From: Paenibacillus montanisoli
GTDB taxonomy: Bacteria; Bacillota; Bacilli; Paenibacillales; Paenibacillaceae
DNA: 64,000 nt
Direction: 5' to 3'
Assembly (NCBI RefSeq): GCF_003268025.1
Contig: NZ_QLUW01000001.1
Location: 1,302,001 to 1,366,000 of the forward strand
Part shown: positions 43,635 to 51,595 of the stretch, piece after piece
Layout: each line of letters starts with the position of its first letter
How positions within the stretch are numbered: position 1 is the first letter of the stretch
The notes under the pieces: model-generated
Told to the model about the DNA's origin: nothing
What the model saw: only the letters and a program-made list of their open reading frames with translations
Database searches by the model: none
Made by a program: the position numbers and the translations under genes

Positions 43635-44364
43635 GGGCTTTACGTCTGGATGGGCCAATAGCGGCGGCGTGCGTGTTCATTTCTATGATTCCGGCGACCG
43701 CGCAAGGCGGGAACTGAAGCCGCTTCTCATTTGTCCAGGTCTGTCGGAAACGGCCGAGGAATATGCCGATTTGCTGGAGTTTCTACTTCCTAGGCGCTGT
43801 ATCGTACTGTCATTCCGAGGCAGGGGGAGGAGCGACACCCCGGCAAGCGGATATGATCTAGACGAACATGTTGCGGATATCGCGGCTGTCGTCCGAGAGA
43901 CGGGGCTTCGGAAGCTGCATCTGTTCGGCCATTCAAGAGGCGCTTCCTACGCCCTGGGCTATGCCAGACTGCACGCATCGAGCATCTTGTCCCTCCTCGT
44001 CAGCGACTATCCCGCGGAGCATCGCCAAATGCCGGAAGGCTGGGCGGCGTCGTATTACAATGATTATTTGATCCCGCATAATCGGACCGGCAACATACGT
44101 TTGGAAGCCGTGCAGGGGATTCAACAGGAATCCAAGCCCATCCTTCTTGACGGACAGCTGCCCATGCCGGCGCTTGTGCTCCGGGGAAAGCTGGACAGCT
44201 CGCTCCTGTCCGATTCCGATTTGGAACGATATCGAGCGATGTTTCCAAGCCTGAGCTTGGCGGAGTTCTACCGCTCCGGCCACGATCTGATGGGCACGGA
44301 GAGACCCGGCTGTTTTTTGGCGATTCACGACTTTTTGAATTTGCAATCCTATCTTTCATATTGA
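43618..44364 (+). CDS. Alpha/beta hydrolase
   Basis: A 248-residue serine hydrolase-fold protein. Oxyanion-hole region LLICPGLSETAEEY, strand-nucleophile motif GHSRGASY with Ser in G-H-S-R-G (about 110-114), and the catalytic His in YRSGHDLMGTERPG near 227. FRGRGRSDTPASGYDLDEH matches the common RGRGxSD loop. Esterase or lactonase activity is likely. ATG 43618 has GAGGGGGG upstream. It overlaps the SRPBCC gene, so they are translated together. Confidence 0.87.
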   Translation: MKAADRGFTSGWANSGGVRVHFYDSGDRARRELKPLLICPGLSETAEEYADLLEFLLPRRCIVLSFRGRGRSDTPASGYDLDEHVADIAAVVRETGLRKLHLFGHSRGASYALGYARLHASSILSLLVSDYPAEHRQMPEGWAASYYNDYLIPHNRTGNIRLEAVQGIQQESKPILLDGQLPMPALVLRGKLDSSLLSDSDLERYRAMFPSLSLAEFYRSGHDLMGTERPGCFLAIHDFLNLQSYLSY

Positions 44365-44373
44365 GGTGATCGT

Positions 44374-44937
44374 ATGGGAACCGCTTATCCATCCATTTTA
44401 CCGGAGCACGCTGAATTTATTGCCCGGCAAAAAATGTTCTTCGTCGGAACGGCGGCAGCAGAAGGACATGTGAATCTATCGCCGAAGGGGCATGATGTGT
44501 TTCGCATCTTATCGCCTAATCAGGTGGCCTACTTGGATTTGACGGGAAGCGGCAATGAAACGAGCGCCCACTTGTCGGCAGCCGGCCGCATTACGTTCAT
44601 GTTTGTCGCCTTCGAAGGGAAGCCGCTGATCTTGAGGCTTTACGGCAAAGGCCGGGTCATCTTACCCAGCTCCCCGGAATGGGACGACGCTGCGATGGGG
44701 TTTAACCTTTATCCGGGCTACCGGCAAATCATTGTCGCGGACATCGACATCGCCAAGACCTCCTGCGGTTTCAGCGTTCCCCATTATACCTACGAGGGCG
44801 AACGTGACTTATTGTTGAACTGGGCCGTCAACCAGGGGGACGAGAAGCTGAAGCAATACCGCGCAAAGAAAAATGCGGCCAGCATGGACGGCTACATGAC
44901 GCCGATCGGGGAGGAGCTTGCAGCTGATGAGTCCTGA
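44374..44937 (+). CDS. Pyridoxamine 5'-phosphate oxidase-fold (flavin-binding) protein
   Basis: A 187-residue split-barrel protein of the PPOX superfamily. FFVGTAAAEGHVNLSPKGHD, VAYLDLTGSGNETSAHL and FMFVAFEG mark the FMN-binding beta-barrel. Many relatives are F420- or FMN-dependent reductases or heme utilisation proteins; true pyridoxamine oxidation is not implied. ATG 44374 behind TTGAGGTGA. It overlaps the next gene by 11 bases. Confidence 0.85.
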   Translation: MGTAYPSILPEHAEFIARQKMFFVGTAAAEGHVNLSPKGHDVFRILSPNQVAYLDLTGSGNETSAHLSAAGRITFMFVAFEGKPLILRLYGKGRVILPSSPEWDDAAMGFNLYPGYRQIIVADIDIAKTSCGFSVPHYTYEGERDLLLNWAVNQGDEKLKQYRAKKNAASMDGYMTPIGEELAADES

Positions 44938-45487
44938 GGCAGCGCTGACGCTGAGGCTGATGAAGATCGTTGCCAATAACGAATCATTGATGCAGGACCT
45001 TGAGACGGCGCGCAGCCTTCGGTTGCCTCAATGCTATATTGCAGCGGGCTATATCCGCAACCTGGTGTGGGATTATTTGCATGGCTTTGGGAACCGTTCG
45101 TTGCATGATGATATCGACGTCGTTTACTATGATCCAGCGAATTGCGGCGAAGGGCGCGACCGGGAGCTCGAGTATCTGCTGCGAAGCGCCACCGGAAATG
45201 CCAAATGGTCGGTCAAAAATCAAGCAAGAATGCACCTCCGAAACGGTACCTCGCAGTATCTCTCCACAGAGGATGCAATTAAGCGCTGGCCGGAGACGGT
45301 CACTTCAATCGGAGCCCGATTGAATGACGATAATGAACTGGAGCTCTGCCATCCGAACGGATTATCCGATCTATTTCGGTTGGAGGTGCGGAAGAGCCCG
45401 TACTTTGAAGATCGGTCGCATTATTTAGAACGTGTTCGCAAGAAACGGTGGCAGGAGCATTGGCCGATGATTACAATCTACGAGTAG
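44927..45487 (+). CDS. NTP_transf_6 (COG3575-like) nucleotidyltransferase-fold protein
   Basis: A 186-residue protein with the COG3575 pattern: CYIAAGYIRNLVWDYLHG, SLHDDIDVVYYDP (two Asp of the nucleotidyltransferase site, about residues 64-66), and VRKSPYFEDRSHYLERVRKKRW near the end. Function in the family is unproven. ATG 44927 is chosen; GGGGAGGAG at 44908 is far better spaced for it than for the TTG at 44918. It overlaps the PPOX gene. Confidence 0.85.
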   Translation: MSPEAALTLRLMKIVANNESLMQDLETARSLRLPQCYIAAGYIRNLVWDYLHGFGNRSLHDDIDVVYYDPANCGEGRDRELEYLLRSATGNAKWSVKNQARMHLRNGTSQYLSTEDAIKRWPETVTSIGARLNDDNELELCHPNGLSDLFRLEVRKSPYFEDRSHYLERVRKKRWQEHWPMITIYE

Positions 45488-45514
45488 ACAGAACAGAAAT
45501 TGAGGCAGAGACAA

Positions 45515-46126
45515 ATGAGCATCGCATTAAAAGGGATCATCATCGGCCTATCCATCGCCGCGCCTGTCGGGCCGATCGGTATTTTGTGCATGAAGAGAAC
45601 GATAAATCAGGGACGGCTATACGGCTTGATGGCCGGATTAGGCGCAGCGACGGCAGACGGCATCTACGGGTTAATCGCCGCGTTCGGGTTCGACGCGATT
45701 GCGAGCGGTTTAATGGCGCAGCAGTTATGGATTCGTTTGATCGGCGGATTATTTCTATGTTACTTAGGCTATCAATCTTTCCGATCAGGAGCGGCGGATG
45801 CCGGAGCGGAGCCGCGGCTGAGCCGAAATGCCGCTGCCGCGTATGCGACAACCTTTCTGCTGACGTTGACCAATCCGATGACGATTTTGTCATTCCTCGG
45901 TATTTTTGCCGGGTTAAACGTCATGCAAGCCAGCGCGGCGGACTCGATTACGCTTGTGATAGGCGTTTTTGCAGGCTCTATGCTGTGGTGGTTGTTTCTG
46001 AGCGTTGTCATCGGCGCGATCAGACAGACATTGAACGCTCGCGCGATGCGCTGGATCAACCGGCTTTCGGCTGTCATCTTATTAGCCTTCGGGCTCTATT
46101 CGCTATATCAGGTTGTCATTTCGTAA
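45515..46126 (+). CDS. LysE-family amino acid exporter
   Basis: A 203-residue membrane protein with six predicted helices. The family motif GLSIAAPVGPIGILCMKRTINQG (in part) spans TM1, GLGAATADGIYGLIAAFG TM2, and LTLTNPMTILSFLGIFAG TM4. LysE/RhtB proteins export amino acids or derivatives. ATG 45515 preceded by GAGGCAGAG. It lies in the cluster of small accessory genes. Confidence 0.9.
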   Translation: MSIALKGIIIGLSIAAPVGPIGILCMKRTINQGRLYGLMAGLGAATADGIYGLIAAFGFDAIASGLMAQQLWIRLIGGLFLCYLGYQSFRSGAADAGAEPRLSRNAAAAYATTFLLTLTNPMTILSFLGIFAGLNVMQASAADSITLVIGVFAGSMLWWLFLSVVIGAIRQTLNARAMRWINRLSAVILLAFGLYSLYQVVIS

Positions 46127-46148
46127 TGGCATGATGAAGGATGAACAA

Positions 46149-46724
46149 ATGATGGAAAAGTTGAACGTTACGCTCCGTACGGAGCGGCTTGTGCTTCGGA
46201 TGATAGACGAATCGGACGCGAAGAGGGCCTATGAATTTGTGTTGCGCAATAAGGAAGCGCTCCTTCCATGGGAACCGGCCAGGAAGAGCGACTACTATTC
46301 GCTGTCGTTTCAGAAACAGCTCATTCGGGACGATCTGCAAAGTATGAGCAGCGGACAGAGCGTTAAATTTTGGCTAAGCAAACGCGATGAAACGGATCCG
46401 CCCCTGATCGGCACCGTCACCTTGAACAATATAGTAAGAGGGGCGTTTCAATCCTGCCATCTCGGCTATCGGATGGATGCCCGAGAACAAGGGAGAGGGT
46501 ATATGTCCGAAGCGCTTGCCCGAATCATTTCCTTTGCTTGGAGCGAGCTGAAGCTGCATCGCATCGAAGCTAATATAATGCCGCGAAATGCCGCATCGCT
46601 TCAAGTCGTGCGGAAGCTGGGCTTTCAAGACGAAGGTCTGGCCCGGGATTATCTCCGGATTAACGGGAAGTGGGAGGATCATATCCATATGGTGCTCCTT
46701 AATCCTTCGTGGCGTGAACGGTAG
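46149..46724 (+). CDS. GNAT N-acetyltransferase, RimJ/RimL-like
   Basis: A 191-residue acetyltransferase with the RimJ/RimL layout: LRTERLVLRMIDESDA at the start, LGYRMDAREQGRGYMSEAL (CoA loop E-Q-G-R-G-Y) at about 113-131, and ANIMPRNAASLQVVRKLGF at about 143-161. These modify ribosomal protein N-termini or small molecules. Two adjacent ATGs (46149, 46152) follow AAGGA; earlier ATGs at 46131 and 46134 lie upstream of that site. Confidence 0.88.
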   Translation: MMEKLNVTLRTERLVLRMIDESDAKRAYEFVLRNKEALLPWEPARKSDYYSLSFQKQLIRDDLQSMSSGQSVKFWLSKRDETDPPLIGTVTLNNIVRGAFQSCHLGYRMDAREQGRGYMSEALARIISFAWSELKLHRIEANIMPRNAASLQVVRKLGFQDEGLARDYLRINGKWEDHIHMVLLNPSWRER

Positions 46725-46784
46725 GGTCATGGTAAAATGAAAGTTATCACGAGTGAACGATAGCGAAAGCGGCGGTAAGCTGAC

Positions 46785-47258
46785 ATGTTAACCTTAATAA
46801 GATCTTCGCATGCACTACTGGCAAGCGAGCTTGCCATCTTGAACTCAAACCCGTATTTCAATTCCATTTCCAAAGACAAAGAACAGCTGACGGAAGCGGA
46901 TCTTGCAGCCGAACAGAAGGATGCGGAGCAAGCCGGCGCTGAACGATATATCATTCGGGACGACGGAAAAGATATCGGCATTCTCGAATTTCTGATGACG
47001 AATCCGAATGACTCCTGCACATGGATCGGATTGCTGGTTATTAACGGAAACTATCAGGGTCGCGGTTACGGAAACGCAGCCCTGATCCTCTTTGATGCCA
47101 TGATGCGTGAAAGAGGCGTTAAGTCCTACAGGCTGGGCGTTCTGGCAGCGAACGAGCCTGCGCACGCATTTTGGCAGCGCAACGGCTGTACGCCGGTCAA
47201 ACCGGCGGTGCTGCCGGACGGGAAAGACATTATCATTTATGAACGAACCGTCCGATAA
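46785..47258 (+). CDS. GNAT N-acetyltransferase
   Basis: A 157-residue acetyltransferase. The CoA loop is LLVINGNYQGRGYGNAAL (about 86-103), with Y-Q-G-R-G-Y. LGVLAANEPAHAFWQRNGCT is the family C-terminal segment. Substrate unknown. The ribosome binding site is weak (GGCGGTAAGC). It is 60 bases after the RimJ/L-like gene, which it resembles only in fold. Confidence 0.85.
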   Translation: MLTLIRSSHALLASELAILNSNPYFNSISKDKEQLTEADLAAEQKDAEQAGAERYIIRDDGKDIGILEFLMTNPNDSCTWIGLLVINGNYQGRGYGNAALILFDAMMRERGVKSYRLGVLAANEPAHAFWQRNGCTPVKPAVLPDGKDIIIYERTVR

Positions 47259-47299
47259 GAGGATGAGGAACAATACCAAATGACGGGAGCAAACAAGCG

Positions 47300-47776
47300 A
47301 TGTACAGAACGGCGACGCTCAGCCTGCTGCTTAGCCTCATTCTGCTGCTCGGTGCTTGTACGGCAAAGGATGGGCCCGGCAATGACGGGACGGCAACCGG
47401 CGAGCAAATCGACTATCGCGATACCGGCGCGAACCGGGTCATGAACGCTTACGAGGAATCCATGGTTGAGGCGGTTAACAAAAACCGGTTCTCGCTGGTG
47501 GAAGGACTCCTGGATCCGAACGGGCCCCTTTACAAGCAGCAAGAAAGCTTGGTTCAGCGGCTAAGCGCCAAAAATATCAAAGAAAAGCTGATCCGCTATC
47601 AAATTATGAATATCCAGAAAATCGGCGGCGAATATAAGTTTTACATTATCGAGAAAATCGGCATCTATTATCCTGACGGCCGTTCGGCGGTCAACGAATA
47701 TAAATGGATCTATACGGTAACCGAGAACAAAGAGACCAATGCGTTCAAGGTGTACAGTATCGAGCGTTGGGAATAG
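47300..47776 (+). CDS. Lipoprotein, NTF2-like domain suspected
   Basis: A 158-residue lipoprotein: a hydrophobic signal with lipobox LLGAC, lipidated Cys20. The mature part (about 35-158) has the NTF2-like look of TcaA C-terminal modules, with YEESMVEAVNKNRFSLVEGLL, a YKFYIIEKIGIYY strand and YKWIYTVTE. It sits on the outer face of the membrane. No close family recognised, so function is unknown. ATG 47300 follows GGGAG. Confidence 0.8.
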   Translation: MYRTATLSLLLSLILLLGACTAKDGPGNDGTATGEQIDYRDTGANRVMNAYEESMVEAVNKNRFSLVEGLLDPNGPLYKQQESLVQRLSAKNIKEKLIRYQIMNIQKIGGEYKFYIIEKIGIYYPDGRSAVNEYKWIYTVTENKETNAFKVYSIERWE

Positions 47777-47809
47777 GTCGGTCCAAAACATCCAAGAGGA
47801 GCAGCGAGC

Positions 47810-48307
47810 ATGAGAGATCTAACGTTTGAAGCATATACCGAACCATTTCTGGAAGACGTACGCCGCACATATAATTATTTTGTAGAACATACAACCGTTT
47901 CTTTTGACATGAATCCCTATTCCCCCGAGCAAATAAAGCAGCTGATCGAACCCTTGGCGGAGATGTATCGTTCTTATGTCGTCAAGCTGGACGGGCAATA
48001 TGCAGGCTACGCGCTGCTGACGCAGCATAAGAAGCGTCCGGCGTTCAACGTTACCGCCGAAGTGACCATTTACTTGGAGCCTTCGTTTACCGGTCAAGGA
48101 ATTGGCAGAGAAGCGATAACGTTTATCGAGTCCGTTGCAAGAGAGCTGAATTTTCATTCCCTGGTGGCGACCATTTGCACCGAAAACGAAAGCAGTATGG
48201 CGTTATTCCGGAAGCTGGGCTACGAGCAGGTTGCATGCTATAAGGAGATTGCCTACAAGTTTGACCGCTGGCTTGACTTGGCTTCATTCCAGAAGATTTT
48301 GATCTAA
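47810..48307 (+). CDS. GNAT N-acetyltransferase, phosphinothricin acetyltransferase-like
   Basis: A 165-residue acetyltransferase of the Pat/Bar type: YNYFVEHTTVSFDMNPYS near the start, EVTIYLEPSFTGQGIGREAI (about 84-103) with CoA loop T-G-Q-G-I-G, and a TICTENESSMALFRKLGYE tail. These acetylate amino acids and analogues. True phosphinothricin activity is not implied. ATG 47810 behind AGAGGAGC. Confidence 0.87.
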   Translation: MRDLTFEAYTEPFLEDVRRTYNYFVEHTTVSFDMNPYSPEQIKQLIEPLAEMYRSYVVKLDGQYAGYALLTQHKKRPAFNVTAEVTIYLEPSFTGQGIGREAITFIESVARELNFHSLVATICTENESSMALFRKLGYEQVACYKEIAYKFDRWLDLASFQKILI

Positions 48308-48339
48308 TTCGGTTGGATGGCGAAGGCGGGAGGGGTTGC

Positions 48340-48939
48340 ATGACGCACTCGTTTCGGAAGAGAACAGCCGGACTGGCGGCGGTCATGGCGGCAGCCGCTC
48401 TCCTGCTGACGGCAGGCTGCAGTAACGAGTCGGACCGGCTGGAGAAGCAGATTTCACTGCAGCAGAAGCAACTTGACGGACTGGAGCAGGAGAACGGCAG
48501 GCTGACCGCTCAGCTGAACGAAGCGGACGGCAAGCTGAAATCGCTCACGGAACACGCGGAGCAGCTAAAGGCGCAAGCCGAACAGCTGGTGAAGGAAGGC
48601 GAGCAGGAGCTGCGCATTGACAAACGACTCCCGCCGGACGCCGTAGCGGTAATCCTGAATCTCATGAGAACCGCCCAAACGAAGCCGGGAGCGCATGCAA
48701 AAGAATGGGACCTCTACTTTGCGGACAGCGACAATATCAGATGGTTCATTGAAAATGTGTTGGAAAAACAGGAGTTAAACTATGCCAAGCTGGAAACCGG
48801 CATGGATCAAACGTACAAGAAGCCGGGGAAGACGAACCGTATGATCGTGGTCAATGCGTATACGCCGCAAGATGTCATTCATGCGTATGCCCTGTCCAAC
48901 GTCAACGATACCGGCTGGAAGATCATCGATGTCGACTAG
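48340..48939 (+). CDS. Coiled-coil lipoprotein
   Basis: A 199-residue lipoprotein. Signal with lipobox LTAGC (Cys27), a long coiled coil (about 32-85; EKQISLQQKQLDGLEQENGR and on), and a C-terminal globular part (about 90-199) with VILNLMRTAQTKPG, DNIRWFIENVLEKQ and DVIHAYALSNVND. No family recognised. It would be anchored to the outer face of the membrane. GGGAGGGG precedes ATG 48340. Confidence 0.8.
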   Translation: MTHSFRKRTAGLAAVMAAAALLLTAGCSNESDRLEKQISLQQKQLDGLEQENGRLTAQLNEADGKLKSLTEHAEQLKAQAEQLVKEGEQELRIDKRLPPDAVAVILNLMRTAQTKPGAHAKEWDLYFADSDNIRWFIENVLEKQELNYAKLETGMDQTYKKPGKTNRMIVVNAYTPQDVIHAYALSNVNDTGWKIIDVD

Positions 48940-48952
48940 CGGGATGATGGCC

Positions 48953-49372
48953 ATGATGAAAAAACTAATCGGACTTATTACTTTTATCTATTTGATGCTG
49001 CTGTTTTACTGGATGTTTATCGGTTTTGGAAGGTCGGCGGGGCATTGGTCGGGCTACCGGTACAATCTGGTTCCGTTCAGGACGATCCGATTGTATTTCG
49101 ATCATGCGGACAGCTTCAACGCCGTCTACTGGCTTGTGAATATCGTCGGCAATGTGGCGGTGTTCGTGCCATTCGGATTAGCGATTCCGTATTTGTACCG
49201 CATCCGCTTTATTCGTTTTACGCTGTTGTGCATCGTGGCATTAGTTACGCTGGAGCTGCTCCAGCTGCTGCTGCATCGCGGCAGCTTCGATATTGACGAC
49301 GTCTTGCTTAATACGGTGGGGGCGCTGCTGGGGGCCGTTATATACCGCCTCATTCGGAAGCGGGTAACTTAG
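48953..49372 (+). CDS. VanZ-family membrane protein
   Basis: A 139-residue membrane protein with four predicted helices. VanZ signatures: YNLVPFRTIRLYF after TM1, NIVGNVAVFVPFGLAIPYL in TM2 and the acidic GSFDIDDVLLNTVGALLGA before TM4. The family includes a teicoplanin resistance factor; function unknown here. Start uncertain among clustered ATGs (48944, 48947, 48953, 48956). It lies 13 bases after the coiled-coil lipoprotein gene. Confidence 0.88.
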   Translation: MMKKLIGLITFIYLMLLFYWMFIGFGRSAGHWSGYRYNLVPFRTIRLYFDHADSFNAVYWLVNIVGNVAVFVPFGLAIPYLYRIRFIRFTLLCIVALVTLELLQLLLHRGSFDIDDVLLNTVGALLGAVIYRLIRKRVT

Positions 49373-49428
49373 CGTGCTGATCCCCTATCGCCAGTTACGA
49401 ACGAGAAGCAGAGGAGAAGAGAACAGCG

Positions 49429-50181
49429 ATGAAATTCAGACCTTGTATTGACCTGCATCACGGCAAAGTAAAGCAAATCGTCGGTGAAACGTTGGGAGCC
49501 GGCAGCAACCAAGTCGTGGAAAATTTTGTTTCCGAGCATAGCTCCGAGCATTACGCATCGATGTTCCGCCGCGATCAACTGACCGGCGGCCATGTGATCA
49601 TGCTTGGCGGCGGCAACGAAGAAGCGGCTTTTGCTGCTCTGCGCGCCTACCCGGGCGGTTTGCAGATCGGCGGCGGCATCAATGCGGAGAATGCGGCGAA
49701 CTATCTCGAGGCCGGTGCAACCCATGTCATCGTAACCTCGTATATTTTCCGGGATGGCGAGCTGGACATGAACAACCTGCAGCGGATCGTTTCTGAAGTG
49801 GGCAAGGAGCGGCTCGTTATCGATCTCAGCTGCAAGAAGCGGGACGGCGAGTGGTTCGTCGTGACGAATCAATGGAAAACGTTCAGCGATTTCCGGGTAA
49901 ATGAAGCCCACCTCAGCGAGCTGGCGCGGTATTGCGACGAGTATCTGGTTCATGCGGTCGATGTGGAAGGCAAACGCACGGGGATTTTGGCGGATTTGGC
50001 GGAGCGGCTGGCTGCTTGGGTAACCATTCCGACGACGTATGCCGGCGGTGCAAGGTCGTTGCAAGATTTGGAGTTGTTCCGTTCGATTACCGGGGGCAAG
50101 CTCGATATTACGATCGGAAGCGCGCTCGATATATTCGGCGGCAGCCTTTCCTATGATGAAGTTGTAACTTACTGCCGCTAA
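49429..50181 (+). CDS. hisA: HisA-like ProFAR isomerase of the eukaryotic HIS6 type
   Basis: A 250-residue TIM barrel. It resembles yeast HIS6 more than bacterial HisA: FRPCIDLHHGKVKQIVG, LVENFVSE-type VENFVSEHSSEHYA, LQIGGGIN, VIDLSCKK, QWKTFSD, HAVDVEG and the end IGSALDIFGG. Catalytic Asp candidates are D8 and D178. The reaction would be isomerisation of ProFAR to PRFAR in histidine synthesis. No other his genes lie nearby. ATG 49429 behind GAGGAGA. It lies in the accessory cluster. Confidence 0.8.
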   Translation: MKFRPCIDLHHGKVKQIVGETLGAGSNQVVENFVSEHSSEHYASMFRRDQLTGGHVIMLGGGNEEAAFAALRAYPGGLQIGGGINAENAANYLEAGATHVIVTSYIFRDGELDMNNLQRIVSEVGKERLVIDLSCKKRDGEWFVVTNQWKTFSDFRVNEAHLSELARYCDEYLVHAVDVEGKRTGILADLAERLAAWVTIPTTYAGGARSLQDLELFRSITGGKLDITIGSALDIFGGSLSYDEVVTYCR

Positions 50182-50229
50182 CCTCCGTAATACTGGAAGA
50201 AATCTTCATGTCGAAGGGCGGTCCGACAA

Positions 50230-50631
50230 ATGGGCAATATGGATCCATTCACGGCTGGGGAACGGATGTTCAACATCATGTCGATTATTTTTCCGGCCAT
50301 GTTTCTTCTCGTATTCGGTTTGATCATTTTCGGGATCGTCAGTTCGATCCGGCAGCGGCAGCGCAACAATAAGCAGCCGGTGCTGTCCGTGCAGGCTAGA
50401 ATCGTCAACAAACGGTCGAATGTCAGAAGCACGACGCATCATCACGATCCCCATAACGGCATTCACAATCATTCCACGAGCACGCGCACCCATTACTATG
50501 TCACGTTCGAGGTGGAAAGCGGCGACCGCATGGAGTTTCAGGTAAGCGGAGAAGAATCCGGCCTGCTCGCGGAAGGCGATAGAGGCAAGCTGACCTTTCA
50601 AGGCACCCGTTATTTAGGCTTTCAGCGGTAG
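50230..50631 (+). CDS. DUF2500 membrane-anchored protein
   Basis: A 133-residue protein with an N-terminal hydrophobic helix (about 13-38) and a soluble C-terminal domain of DUF2500 type: LSVQARIVNKRSNV, a His-rich loop (THHHDPHNGIHNHS, about 68-81), THYYVTFEVESGDRMEFQVS. The His-rich loop may bind metal. Function unknown. ATG 50230 behind AAGGGCGG. A strong terminator follows. Confidence 0.85.
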   Translation: MGNMDPFTAGERMFNIMSIIFPAMFLLVFGLIIFGIVSSIRQRQRNNKQPVLSVQARIVNKRSNVRSTTHHHDPHNGIHNHSTSTRTHYYVTFEVESGDRMEFQVSGEESGLLAEGDRGKLTFQGTRYLGFQR

Positions 50632-50650
50632 CGGAAGCCGGCTGCCGTTC

Positions 50651-50686
50651 AAGCCCGTATCTCGGTTCGAGATACGGGCTTTTTCG
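50651..50686 (+). terminator. Terminator after the DUF2500 gene
   Basis: AAGCCCGTATCTCG (50651-50664) pairs with CGAGATACGGGCTT (50668-50681), three-base loop, then T-run. Confidence 0.9.
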
Positions 50687-50729
50687 AATAACATGCGTTT
50701 GTATTCGGATTGAAAGGAGTCGAGGGTAG

Positions 50730-51503
50730 ATGAATGCGCAGGATATACTGAATCAACTCGTCGATTTGTTTAAAGAAGAGCTGGACCGGTCATTAGTCGG
50801 CATTTATCTGCACGGTTCACTGGCGATGGGCTGCTATAATCAGGAGAAGAGCGACATCGACCTGCTGATCGTCGCGCAGCACAAGCTGACTGCAGAGACG
50901 AGTAAGCGAATTGCCCGAAAATTGGTTGCCGTGCGCGAACGCATGGATGGAGCAAGCGGATTCGAGATTAGCGTTCTAGTAGAACAAGACTTGATCGATT
51001 TTAAGCATCCGACCCCGTTTGAGCTTCACTATTCGGACGGGCATCATGCAAAATATAGCGCGGACGAAAACTATCTGTGCGGCGGGTTTGACGACCCGGA
51101 CCTCGCGGCGCATATCGTCGTCACCTATCGGCGCGGAATTACGTTATGCGGCAAGCCGATTAGGGACATTTTTCCCGAAATCGACAAGAAGCATTATGTG
51201 CATTCCATTGTTTCCGACGTAGAGTACGCGCCGAGCGAGATTCACAGCGCACCCGTCTATTACACGTTGAATCTATGCCGGGTGCTCTATTTTCTGAAGG
51301 AAGGCGTCGTATCCTCCAAGAAAGAAGGAGGAGAGTGGGGCGTAAGGGTTCTTCCGGTCGAATATCGGGACGTTGCCCAATATGGCTTGAACGCGTACAT
51401 AGGATCGCCGGACAAGCAAATTCCGAACGATGAGCAGCTTACCCGTTTTGCCGGCTACATGATCGATCGAATCAAGGAAGCAATTAACCCTACTATTTTT
51501 TGA
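50730..51503 (+). CDS. AadA-like nucleotidyltransferase with DUF4111 domain
   Basis: A 257-residue protein of the aminoglycoside adenylyltransferase type. The nucleotidyltransferase motif is YLHGSLAMGCYNQEKSDIDL (about 27-46), with catalytic Asp in SDIDLL. DUF4111 C-terminal helical domain (about 150-250) with YYTLNLCRVLYFLKEGVVSSK. Relatives ANT(3'')(9) adenylylate streptomycin or spectinomycin. Chromosomal copies in Bacillales are often not linked to resistance. ATG 50730 behind AAAGGAG. Confidence 0.87.
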   Translation: MNAQDILNQLVDLFKEELDRSLVGIYLHGSLAMGCYNQEKSDIDLLIVAQHKLTAETSKRIARKLVAVRERMDGASGFEISVLVEQDLIDFKHPTPFELHYSDGHHAKYSADENYLCGGFDDPDLAAHIVVTYRRGITLCGKPIRDIFPEIDKKHYVHSIVSDVEYAPSEIHSAPVYYTLNLCRVLYFLKEGVVSSKKEGGEWGVRVLPVEYRDVAQYGLNAYIGSPDKQIPNDEQLTRFAGYMIDRIKEAINPTIF

Positions 51504-51595
51504 GAATAGGATAGATTTTCAATCTGCAAGCGATTACAATGATAGAGTGAGTATTTTCTGGATTTAATTATGGACAAAAGAGGAGTGGCTGACTA

